Positions 27,838 to 39,190 of a DNA stretch of 64,000 bases are shown in pieces. Position 1 is the stretch's first letter. Every line of letters starts with the position of its first letter. This stretch comes from Eggerthella sinensis (GTDB lineage: Bacteria; Actinomycetota; Coriobacteriia; Coriobacteriales; Eggerthellaceae), in NCBI RefSeq assembly GCF_003339815.1, contig NZ_PPTT01000016.1, positions 27,957-91,956 of the forward strand. Direction: 5' to 3'. The position numbers were made by a program, and so were the translations under genes. Under the pieces are notes generated by a model that searched no databases, was not told where the DNA came from, and saw only the letters and a list, made by a program, of their open reading frames with translations.

Positions 27838-27870
27838 CGGCAACGGGCGCGTAGCAGCGTGCCGTTGCCC
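27838..27870 (+). terminator. Hairpin after the zincin-like gene
   Basis: GGCAACGG / CCGTTGCC, 8 bp, with a 15-nt loop, beginning 8 bp after the stop codon. No T-run. It may separate this gene from the VOC pair. Confidence 0.35.
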
Positions 27871-27933
27871 GCCGCGCGCTCCCCCGTTTCGAGGATCATA
27901 GGCGCACGCCCACAACTTCGAGGAGGCAGCGCC

Positions 27934-28344
27934 ATGAACCTACCCGCACAGCGTCTTTGCACGTTTCTCACCTTCAACGGAACGGCCCGCGCGGCCATGG
28001 AGTTCTACGCCGAAACGCTGCCCGACGCGCGCATCGAATCGCTCGTGCTGTTCGGCAAGGACGAGCCGCACGGCGACGAGGGCACCGTGCTCAACGGCAT
28101 GCTGACGTTCGGCGGGCAGACGCTGCTGTTCATGGACATGGAGGCCGCCTTCCCCGCCCCGGCGTTCAGCTGGGCGACCTCGCTGTTCGTCACCTGCGAT
28201 ACCGAAGAGCAGTTCGACGAGCTGTTCGCACAGCTCTCCGAGGACGGCAGCGTCATGATGGGCCCCGAGCCGGTGATGGACCTGCGGAAATGCACCTGGT
28301 TCACCGACCGCTTCGGCGTCACGTGGCAACTCGTTTGGCACTAG
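27934..28344 (+). CDS. VOC-family protein (PhnB-like)
   Basis: 136 aa. Vicinal-oxygen-chelate fold of the PhnB/glyoxalase type: FLTFNGTARAAMEFYAETLP at the start and DRFGVTWQLVWH at the end. PhnB-like proteins often lack a known reaction. The ATG at 27934 has GAGGAGG upstream. It is followed after 12 bp by a second VOC gene with the same ending (DRFGVTWQL), a tandem pair that may form a heterodimer or reflect duplication. Confidence 0.88.
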   Translation: MNLPAQRLCTFLTFNGTARAAMEFYAETLPDARIESLVLFGKDEPHGDEGTVLNGMLTFGGQTLLFMDMEAAFPAPAFSWATSLFVTCDTEEQFDELFAQLSEDGSVMMGPEPVMDLRKCTWFTDRFGVTWQLVWH

Positions 28345-28356
28345 AAAGGAACGATC

Positions 28357-28782
28357 ATGGGATTTTCGTTGTTCATCAACTTCGACGGCGACTGCCGGCA
28401 GGCGGTCGACTTCTACGCGCACGTGTTCGATTCCGAGGTACAGGGCCTCATGACGTTCGCACAGGTGCCGGACGGTCCCGAGCAACCCGCGAACGAGGCC
28501 GATCGGGACCGCATCATGTACAGCGCCGTGCCCATCGGCGGCGTCACCCTCATGTTCTCCGACGTGCCTTCCGGCATGCCCCTCGTGAAGGGCACCAACA
28601 TCAGCCCGGTGGTGACGTCGACCGACAAGGACGAGATGCGCCGGCGCTTCGCCGCGCTCTCGGAAGGCGGCACGGTGGTGATGACGCTGCAGGAAACGTT
28701 CTGGAGCGAGCTGTTCGGCATGGTCACCGACCGCTTCGGCGTCACGTGGCAGCTCTCCCACGAAAGCGGCAAGACGTTCTAG
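28357..28782 (+). CDS. VOC-family protein (PhnB-like), second copy
   Basis: 141 aa. It starts FSLFINFDGDCRQAVDFYAHVF and ends DRFGVTWQLSHESGKTF, so it has the same VOC fold as its neighbour, with a moderately different core. AGAAAGG lies upstream of the ATG. Function unknown. It converges on carB and ends before a shared hairpin. Confidence 0.88.
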   Translation: MGFSLFINFDGDCRQAVDFYAHVFDSEVQGLMTFAQVPDGPEQPANEADRDRIMYSAVPIGGVTLMFSDVPSGMPLVKGTNISPVVTSTDKDEMRRRFAALSEGGTVVMTLQETFWSELFGMVTDRFGVTWQLSHESGKTF

Positions 28783-28802
28783 AGCGTCCGCAGCGCAGGA
28801 GA

Positions 28803-28838
28803 GCCGGATGGCGCGCGAAGCGCGGCGCGCCATCCGGC
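28803..28838. terminator. Bidirectional hairpin between VOC pair and carB
   Basis: Perfect 14-bp stem GCCGGATGGCGCGC / GCGCGCCATCCGGC, loop 8 nt, centred between two converging stop codons (28782 and 28846). No T-run on either side. Confidence 0.65.
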
Positions 28839-28845
28839 GGCAGCG

Positions 28846-32081
<3,236 letters not shown>

Positions 32082-32082
<1 letters not shown>

Positions 32083-33428
32083 TATGCGGCTCCCTTCCCG
32101 GATGCGAACGACCAGCCGGCGAGGCGATCCTCGGCGATGTCGATGTCGAGGTAGTCCTCGCGACCCTCCATGAGCCGCGCGAACGCCGTGAACAGGTAGT
32201 GGGCGTCGGTCGGCCCGGGCGAAGCTTCGGGATGGTACTGCACCGAGAACGCCGGGAGGTCGAGGAACGCGATGCCCTCGGCCGTGCCGTCGTTGAGGTT
32301 CACGTGCGTGAGGCGGATGCGCCCGAAGCGCTCGTTCTGCACGACGGGCGCGACGCCGGCCTCCACCCAGCAGCGCAGGTCGTCCTCGTGCCGCACGCGG
32401 CCGCCCGACAGCTCGGGCACGAGCGCGCCCAAGCTGGGGAACACGAGGCCGAAGCCGTGGTTCTGCGCGGTGATCTCCACGCGCCCGGTGAGCAGGTTCA
32501 TCACCGGATGGTTGCCGCCGCGGTGCCCGAACTTCAGCTTCTCGATGTCCGAGCCGGCCGCCTTGCAGATCATCTGGTGCCCCAGGCAGATGCCGAACAC
32601 CGGCACGCGCCCGAGCAGCTTCTCCACCTGCGCGTACGTGCCCTCGACCGCCTCGGGGTCGCCCGGGCCGTTCGACAGGAACACGCCGTCGGGGCCCATG
32701 GCCAGCACGTCTTCGGCCGGGGTGTCCCACGGCACGACGATGACGGCGCAGCCGGCGCGCACGAGGTTCTCGAGGATGGAGCGCTTGGCGCCGCAATCGT
32801 AGGCCGCCACCTTGAAGCGCGCGGGCGCCGGGTCGGCGAGCGCGAACGCCTGGCTCGCGGGCAGCGCGGCGGCGTCGAAGGCGAAGGGGGCCGTGCACGA
32901 GACCGTGGCGGCGAGGTTCTGCCCGACGAGGGACGCGCTCGCGCGCACCTTCGCCAGCAGGCTGGCCTCGTCGACGTCGAGCGTGGACAGCACCGCGCGC
33001 TGCGCGCCGTGATCGCGCACATGCCGCACGAGCGCGCGGGTGTCCACGCCCTCGATGGCCACCACGTCGTGCGCGCGCAGGTACTCCGGCAGCGTACGCG
33101 TGCAGCGCCAGTTCGACGGCGTGGCGCACAGGTCGCGCACGACGAGGCCGCGCAGCGCGGGCGTCTCCGCCTGCGCGTCGTCCGGGTTCACGCCGTAGTT
33201 GCCGATCTGGGGATACGTCATCGTCACGATCTGCCCGGCGTACGACGGGTCGGTGATGACCTCCAGATACCCCTCGAGGGACGTGTTGAAGCAGATCTCG
33301 CCGAACACCTCCCCCGCCGCCGCGCACGACGTGCCGCGGAACACGGCGCCGTCCTCGAGCACGAGCGCCGCCGGCGCCCCCGCCGGCTTCGACGTCCCCT
33401 CCATGAGCTTCTCGCTGATCTCGCTCAA
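32082..33428 (-). CDS. carA: Carbamoyl-phosphate synthase small subunit
   Basis: Glutaminase subunit. Class I amidotransferase domain with catalytic Cys in FGICLGHQ and the His/Glu pair in YHPEASPGP; the N-terminal CPSase domain starts [15 protein letters not shown] set the start at a TTG (33428; [11 protein letters not shown]) because GGAAGG lies 8 nt upstream. A GTG at 33455 has no site, and an ATG at 33404 is the other candidate. The leader upstream has a PyrR-type hairpin and a terminator. Confidence 0.92.
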
Positions 33429-33463
33429 GCTTCCATCCTTCCGTGTGGGCAGCACACGCGTAC

Positions 33464-33494
33464 AAAAAAGCGCCCCGTCGTCGACGTGAGGCGC
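33464..33494 (-). terminator. Leader attenuator terminator of carAB
   Basis: Minus strand: GCGCCTC, 11-nt loop, GGGGCGC (7 bp), then TTTTTT. It lies between the PyrR-type hairpin and carA, so it would stop transcription before the gene: an attenuator. Confidence 0.8.
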
Positions 33495-33521
33495 ACGAAA
33501 TGCGGAAAGGTATGCTGCTTG

Positions 33522-33552
33522 CCTTGTCGGTCTCTCCGTACCGCCTTAAAGG
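33522..33552 (-). promoter_or_regulatory. PyrR-type RNA binding loop in carAB leader
   Basis: RNA reads CCUUUAAGG-CGGU-ACGGAGAG-ACCG-ACAAGG: an upper stem CGGU/ACCG with loop ACGGAGAG (CnGAGAG as in PyrR sites), an internal purine-rich bulge, and a lower CCUU/AAGG stem. The same element precedes pyrR at 55471-55502. A TATACT -10 lies 10 bp upstream (33562-33567). Confidence 0.7.
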
Positions 33553-33561
33553 TTGAAGAGC

Positions 33562-33567
33562 AGTATA
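33562..33567 (-). promoter_or_regulatory. -10 box of carAB
   Basis: TATACT on the minus strand. The same hexamer occurs at a similar place before the pyrR leader, so the transcript would start at the PyrR-type hairpin. No good -35. Confidence 0.5.
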
Positions 33568-33666
33568 CGCCTATTCCGAGTTTTATCGATAAGAAATGCA
33601 GTATTTTCAGCTTTTAGGACATAAATATGCAGTTATAGGATACGCGGAGCCCCCGGGGCGACGCGG

Positions 33667-34305
33667 CTAGCCTCGCCCCGCAAGCGCCTGCACGGCCTCG
33701 GCGGCGAGGGCGACGAGGCGGGCGTAGAAATCGTCGTCCGCAGCTGCCAGGCAACGCGCCGCCCGGGGAATCCAGGCCCCCACGTGCTCGCGCGCGAACT
33801 CGTCGAAGAGCCGCACGCCGGCGCGGGCGCACGCCTCGTCGTCAGCCTGTGCGGCAGAAGTCCCCAATGCGGCGAGAAACGCCAGCTCGCACGCCAGGGA
33901 GTCGGGCTTGAGCGCCTTCGTCGCCGCCTCGAACCCCTGCAACGCGCGATAGTCGAATCCCGCCGCCTCGTAGCAGAGAAGCGCGTGATCCCCCTTCGAG
34001 CTGCGGGTGGAAGCGTACACGGTGCGGCCGTTCTCGTCGAACGCGCCGCGAACGCAGCTTTCGACGAGGGGCACGAAGTAGGGACTCGCGGAGACGAAGA
34101 ACCGGTCGTAATAGCGCTGGGTGAGAGGGGCGCCGGGTTCGATCCCGTCGAAACGGGAGTCCCCCAGCGCCTCCGCGACACGACGCACGTCCCGGACCAC
34201 CTGCTCGGTCGGCTCGTTGATCAATGCGGCTGCGCAGGCGCTCAACAGCACGCTGCAGCCGTGCACGCGCCGAACCGCGTCATGAAACGTCGATGCGTCG
34301 TTCAA
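33667..34305 (-). CDS. TorD/DmsD-family molybdoenzyme chaperone, module 1
   Basis: 212 aa, all-helical TorD-like chaperone that binds the Tat signal of a molybdoenzyme and guards it until the cofactor is loaded. Recognisable parts: LTQRYYDRFFVSASPYFVPL and a charged C-terminus. Last gene of module 1 (mopB-nrfC-nrfD-torD). A paralogue lies at 45372-46001 with the same RYYDRFFVSASPF motif. Its partner is inferred from the operon. Confidence 0.85.
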   Translation of the reverse strand: MNDASTFHDAVRRVHGCSVLLSACAAALINEPTEQVVRDVRRVAEALGDSRFDGIEPGAPLTQRYYDRFFVSASPYFVPLVESCVRGAFDENGRTVYASTRSSKGDHALLCYEAAGFDYRALQGFEAATKALKPDSLACELAFLAALGTSAAQADDEACARAGVRLFDEFAREHVGAWIPRAARCLAAADDDFYARLVALAAEAVQALAGRG

Positions 34306-34331
34306 AGCAGATTCCTCTCGACTCGTATTCG

Positions 34332-35213
34332 CTAAGCGATGACAACCGGCAATGCGGCCATGATCACGAGGTACCGAAGCATGAAGCCGCCCACCAGCAC
34401 GGCCAGCTCGCCGACGACGGCGCGCGTCGTGCCGGAGCCTGCAGCCTCGTCGGCGCCGGCTTTCCTGCGGCCCGCCAGCTCGAGGCAGAACGGCAGCACG
34501 AGGCCGATGCCGATGAAGCCCACCCAGAACGGCACGGCGTAGCCGCCGCTCACCAAAGCGCCCACCGAACCCGCCGCCGCTTCCGCGGCCGAGCCCTGCA
34601 CCGACGCCGTCACCGCCAACAGGACGGCGACCAGAACAAGCTCGAGAACGGGCAGAACCAAGCCGGTTTTCGCCAGGAAGGGCAGGCTGGCCGCCTCGTC
34701 AGGCGCCGCGAGGCGCGTGACCGCGAGCACGGCCGCGAAGCCCGTCGACGCCGCCGACACCACGAAGAGGATCGGCAGGACGGCCATGTTCCACAGCGGG
34801 AACGCCACGCCCGCATCGCCCAGCAGCACGCCGGTGTAGGCCGCCACGCACACGGAGAGAACCAGGCCGACGGCATCGAGCGCCTTCGGCGTCTTCTTCC
34901 TCACGAGCAAAAGCACCAGATCGACGAACACCACGATCAAGAACGCGCTCAGGATGATGACGCCCCACGACATGACCGACGAGAGGTTCATCACCAGCAG
35001 GAAGAAGCGCATCGGGTTGCCGAGCCCGGCTTTCGCATCGAACACGAGCACCAGCGTGCCGACGGCAACCGCGACGAGCGCGATGACGAACGCGATCTTC
35101 TTCATGCGCCCGGCAGGCTTCTTCGCCCCGTTCGTCAGCACGCCCAGAACGAAGGCTCCCGCGCCGAGGCCGGCGAGAAACAGGTAACACGCGACAAATC
35201 CATCCCATACCAT
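34332..35213 (-). CDS. NrfD-like membrane quinol-oxidising subunit, module 1
   Basis: 293 aa, about eight hydrophobic helices (VWDGFVACYLFLAGLGAGAF first). NrfD/PsrC family anchors oxidise menaquinol and pass electrons to the NrfC-like subunit. The ATG at 35213 has AGGGG 8 nt upstream; a GTG at 35222 overlaps the nrfC stop. It lacks the haem-binding histidines of DmsC or FdnI types. Paralogue at 46018-46878. Confidence 0.88.
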   Translation of the reverse strand: MVWDGFVACYLFLAGLGAGAFVLGVLTNGAKKPAGRMKKIAFVIALVAVAVGTLVLVFDAKAGLGNPMRFFLLVMNLSSVMSWGVIILSAFLIVVFVDLVLLLVRKKTPKALDAVGLVLSVCVAAYTGVLLGDAGVAFPLWNMAVLPILFVVSAASTGFAAVLAVTRLAAPDEAASLPFLAKTGLVLPVLELVLVAVLLAVTASVQGSAAEAAAGSVGALVSGGYAVPFWVGFIGIGLVLPFCLELAGRRKAGADEAAGSGTTRAVVGELAVLVGGFMLRYLVIMAALPVVIA

Positions 35214-35218
35214 CTGGA

Positions 35219-35836
35219 TCACCCCTCGAACGGCTTGTAGACGTTGCCGCCCCGATGCACGGCGGACACGACGGGCATGGCTTCGGCTTCGGACAGGTCG
35301 AAGTAGTACAGCGACGGGTTCAGACCCAGGTCGGGATGCAGCACCTCGCCGCTGCCGGAAGCGAGCTTCTGCGAGATGTCGCTGTCCGGGTCGTTCAGAT
35401 CGCCGAAGTAGCGGGCGCTCGTCACGCAGGTGCCCACGCAGGCCGGAAGCAGCCCCTCCGCTGTGCGGTGATGGCAGAAGGAGCACTTCCCCGCCTCGCC
35501 GGACGCGGTTACGTAGCGCACCTGGTACGGGCATGCGGCCAGGCAGTACTTGCAGCCGATGCACTTTTCGGCGTCGATCTGCACGGTGCCGTCGTCCGCC
35601 GTGTAGCTTGCCCCCGTGGGGCACACCTTCACGCACTGCGGGTTCTCGCAGTGGTTGCATTGCTTGGGAACGTTGGCGCGGCGGGTTCTTCCCCCGTCCT
35701 CCACGTCCCAGCTCTCAACCCATGTGTTGAAGCTGCCCAGCGGCACGTCGTTCTCCATCTTGCACGCCACCACGCAGGCGTTGCAGCCGATGCAGAGGGC
35801 AAGATCAATCAACATGCCAAGTCGTTTCTCACTCAT
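35219..35836 (-). CDS. NrfC-like four-cluster ferredoxin subunit, module 1
   Basis: 205 aa, four [4Fe-4S] motifs: CIGCNACVVAC, CNHCENPQCVKVC, CIGCKYCLAAC and CSFCH...CVGTC. It wires the membrane subunit to the catalytic subunit. No own Tat signal, so it should be exported with MopB1. It starts 14 nt after the mopB1 stop. The start MSEKRLGMLIDLALC is conserved in the paralogue (MSEQRLGMVVDLALC). Confidence 0.92.
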   Translation of the reverse strand: MSEKRLGMLIDLALCIGCNACVVACKMENDVPLGSFNTWVESWDVEDGGRTRRANVPKQCNHCENPQCVKVCPTGASYTADDGTVQIDAEKCIGCKYCLAACPYQVRYVTASGEAGKCSFCHHRTAEGLLPACVGTCVTSARYFGDLNDPDSDISQKLASGSGEVLHPDLGLNPSLYYFDLSEAEAMPVVSAVHRGGNVYKPFEG

Positions 35837-35850
35837 GATCGCATACCCCC

Positions 35851-38800
35851 TTACGCCTTCTCGATTTTGAACATGCTGCCGCAACGCCCCGGACTCGACG
35901 CGTCGTGGTCGGAGAGGATGCCCAGCACGCCGTCGACCGAAACGAGCGGGTCCAGCATCTGGTGCGTGCGCACGCCGGCGGCGATCGCCGGATTGCCCTT
36001 GGTCACCTGCCCGTCGACGTCGATGTCCTGCGCTCCGTAGTTGCTGTGCCCGTATCCGAACGACACGCTGAACGCACCCTGCACCTGGCCTCCGCGGACC
36101 ATCGCCTCGCCTTCGGACACGTCCCCGAGCGGCGTGACGGCGCGCACGGTGTCGCCGTCCTTGATGCCCAGCGCCGCCGCATCCTCCTTGTTGATCTCGA
36201 GGTAGTTGTGCGCGCAGATGTCGCGCATGATGGGGCTGTTCGAGAGCATCGAGATGGAGCGGAAGCGCGGCTTGTGCTCGGAGTTCGTGAACGGGAACTC
36301 CTCGACCGCATAGTGGTCGGTCATGAGCGACAGATCGCTGAACATCGGCGGGTTGTAGTTGAGCGTGGGAGGAAGGCGCTTGCCGGAGTAGCAGTTCGTC
36401 ATCAACGCACGCTTCTCGTTGTAGATGTACGTCTCGAAGGGCTTGAGGAACTTGTAGCGTCCGTCGGCGCCCCGGATGTACTCGTCGGGCCACGTGCGCC
36501 CTCCGCGCGACAGCACGTTCAGCACCTTCGGCCATTCCTCGTCGCTCACTGCGGCCTTGAAGTTACGGGGAAGCTCGTCGAGCCCCTGCAGCTTCATCTC
36601 GGCCTCGTCGATGTCGGCGACGGGCGTGTCGGCGTAGGCGAGGTTCGCCACCGCCTTCAAGTAGTAATCGGCCACGTTGTCGAAGGGGTGCATGCCGCCC
36701 TCGGCGTCGGGAATGGCGTCTTCTCCCCAACCGGGCAGCTCGCACGCCTTCGCCACGTCGATCAGCAGCGTTTCCCAGCACAGGTAGCTTCCGTCCTCGA
36801 GCTCGGGGGTCTCGGGCGTCTTCGCCTGCCAGCGCACCTCGGCGCCGTAATCGCCGCCGCCCGAGGGGATGCCGAAGCTTTCGTACTGCGTCACGTCGGG
36901 CACGATGTAGTCGGCCACCTGCGCCATCTCGCCGATGACGACGTCGCACACGATGTGCAGGGGAAGCACTTCGGGGTCCTTCAAGCGCTCGACCACCTCG
37001 TCGCGCATGGCGCCCGGGGTGCCCTGGATGACGTTGCACATCCAGGTCATCATGATCTTGCATTGGTAGGGGTACTGGTTGACCGCGGACATGAGCGCCT
37101 GCGAATCGGACTGCGTGCCGGTGGCGAACCATTGCAGCATCGGCTTGGGGTCCTTCTCGCCCTTGGCCACCCGGTTCTTGTACTCGTCGGTCTTCTCCCA
37201 CGCCTTGCCGCCGCGCGACAGGATGGTGGCGTTCTTCGTCGTGACGTCCGGCTGGCCCTTGACCGTGGTCAGGTCGTAGCGCGCCGCGCCCTTGCCCTCG
37301 ACGTTGGGCATGCCGGACGGGAAAGAGCCGCCCGACATCTGGTTCGAGCCGACGAGCGCGCGCAGGACCTCGCGTCCGTTGGGGGTGTCGAAACCGTTCA
37401 CGCCGGCGGTCGAGCCCGCGCCCGCGTTGACGCTCACCTTCACGCCGTGCGAGGTGTACTCCTTCGCCATCCGCTCGATTTCCGCCACGGGAACGCCCGT
37501 GATCTCGGCGTACTCTTCAAGCGTGTGCGCGTTCACCGTGTTGCCCATGATGGCGAAGCCGGTGCGCACCTGCACGCCGTTCACTTCGCCTTCGTAGTCG
37601 AAGACGGCCTTGTCGCAGGCGGTGTGCGCCGCCGCCTCGTTCGTTTCCGCATCGATGACCACGTAGTGCTGCACCGTCATGCCGTCGGCCGTCTTCTCCT
37701 CCGGCATATCGATGCCGGCGTCCTCCGCGCGCATGAGCTTGCGGTAGTTGGGATGGCTCTCGTCGGTGATGACGAGGTAGCTCGCGTTGGTGAACGCCCC
37801 GTATCCGGCCGCCTCGGCCGCCTTTTGCTGGGGGAACGAAAGCACGTCGGCGTTGTAGGTCTTGTCGCGCATCATGATCTGCACGATGGCGGCGTAGAGG
37901 GCGCCGTTGGTGGTCGGCTTGATGGGTATCCAATTGATACCGGGCATCGTGGGCGTCACGAGCCCGTTCGCCAACGTCGGGTCGAGGACGTCGACTTTCA
38001 GGGAGCCGTCGAGCAAGCGGGGGATCAGATGCTTGCTGTTCGTCTGAAGCCCGCCGTTTCCTCCGGGGAACGATCCGCTCCAGAGGATGTATTCCGATTT
38101 GTCGATATCGAGACCGCAGCTGTTACTGCTGTTTTTGTAGAGCGCACCTGCTCCACCTGCCGCGCCTCAACTGGAGTTGTGACTGAAGTTGTTGAGCGTC
38201 CCGAACGTCTGGGCGAACCGCGCGTTCAGCTGGCGGCGCCCGTCGGCGCGCGTGTTCCAGATGATGATCTGGTTGGACTTCGGGCCCAGATCGGGTTGCT
38301 CGGGATTGATCGGGGTGACGGTGTCGTGCACGGCTTTGAAGCCCTCGATCTCGCGATCCTCACCGATGTCGGCGAACAGCTTGCCTCCCTCGGTGACTTC
38401 CTTGAGAAGCTGATCCCAGCCGATGGGCTTCCATTTGCCCTCGCCGCGCTTGCCGGCGCGCTTGAGCGGCGTGGTGATGCGCTCGGGCTGGCTGACCGCG
38501 TCGAGCGTGCCGTTGCCGCGCCCGCAGATCGTGCCGCGCGTGATGTTGCCCGCGCCGTTGGCGTAGCTCATGGAGCGATACGCCTCTTCGAGCGGCGCGT
38601 CGAACGCGAGCGGCTTGACGGCGCCCGACGGATTGTAGGGATTGCCCCCTACGCCGAGCACGCGGCCGGTTTTGCGGTCGAGCTTGACGCGGTTGCCGCA
38701 GGCTTGGTAGCACCCCACGCATCCCGAATAGCGCACGATCACGTCCTCGTTGACGGACACGTCGCCCGTCTTGGGATCGACCTTCGCCTCGATGGGCTTG

Positions 38801-38943
38801 CCGGTTCGCGGCGGCGGGAACGCCGATTCCGCGGCCACCGCCACGGACGACGGGGACCCCGCGCTCACGCCGGCGATCGACAGGGCCCCCAAGGCGCCCA
38901 GCGCCTCGACGAACGTCCTTCGATCCATGTTCGGTTGAACCAT
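35851..38943 (-). CDS. Tat-exported molybdopterin oxidoreductase with in-frame TGA (predicted selenocysteine 259), module 1
   Basis: Read through one TGA (38169-38167), the frame is 1030 residues, matching the 1035-aa paralogue at 47520-50627 along its length. Tat motif DRRTF (Arg8-Arg9), Cys75-x2-Cys78-x3-Cys82 and Cys140 for the first [4Fe-4S] cluster. Context at the TGA is SHNSS-U-GAAGGAGAL versus GHVSS-C-AGANGAGSL. This is where family members carry the molybdenum ligand. A SECIS-like stem-loop follows. Residue after Sec is Gly, not the His of formate dehydrogenases. The ATG at 38943 has AGGAGGAGG upstream. TtrA/ArrA-like; substrate unknown. If the TGA is a true stop, the gene would be split into 258-aa and downstream parts. 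Confidence 0.85.
38137..38169 (-). promoter_or_regulatory. Predicted bacterial SECIS element with UGA codon
   Basis: UGA (38169-38167) is followed by 10 nt, then stem GUGGAGC / GCUCUAC (7 bp, one G-U) closing loop AGGUGC. The AGGU apex begins 17 nt after UGA. E. coli fdhF has loop AGGUCU, also 17 nt after its UGA. SelB would bind the apex. Confidence 0.82.
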
Positions 38944-39018
38944 ATCCTCCTCCTTGCCTCACTCCTCGTCCAGGGATTACAACGTCGTCGAGCCTACGGG
39001 GCAAACGGGCGCAGATCA

Positions 39019-39091
39019 TCACCTGATCAAGGTGTTTTGTGGGCGGGGAGGATGGAATTGCGACCGAGAACGTCTCACCTTAATCCGGTGA
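39019..39091. promoter_or_regulatory. Paired palindromic operators between mopB1 and LuxR1
   Basis: Two related 17-bp palindromes: TCACCTGATCAAGGTGT (39019-39035) and TCACCTTAATCCGGTGA (39075-39091), starts 56 bp apart. Related sites occur at the mopB2/LuxR2 promoter (50697-50759). The divergent layout suggests that the adjacent LuxR regulators bind here. Confidence 0.65.
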
Positions 39092-39190
39092 AATTATGGT
39101 TTACCCAGGTCGCACGCTTGTTGCCGCACAACTATGACAGCGGCAAGCAATAAGGCTCACGCTATACTTATGCCATACGAGGGAGGGCGT

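Noticed and set aside
38016..38167. Two separate genes (258 aa and a downstream part) instead of one molybdoenzyme
   Set aside because: The downstream part lacks a proper start with a ribosome-binding site (a TTG well inside the domain). The bases between are in the same frame as both halves and align with the paralogue, so one TGA, not a frameshift, is the only interruption.
35851..38943. Formate dehydrogenase identity for the selenoprotein
   Set aside because: The Sec-His pair of formate dehydrogenases is absent (Sec-Gly here), and the Tat/NrfC/NrfD/TorD context and close Cys paralogue point to another reductase group.
35905..39153. 1082-codon open frame on the plus strand, antisense to mopB1
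   Set aside because: It lies in a frame opposite the clear codon pattern of the molybdoenzyme, has Arg/His/Val-rich composition, and no domain is recognisable. Long antisense frames are common at this G+C content. The same applies to 28876-32154, 48258-50735, 60431-62602 and similar frames.
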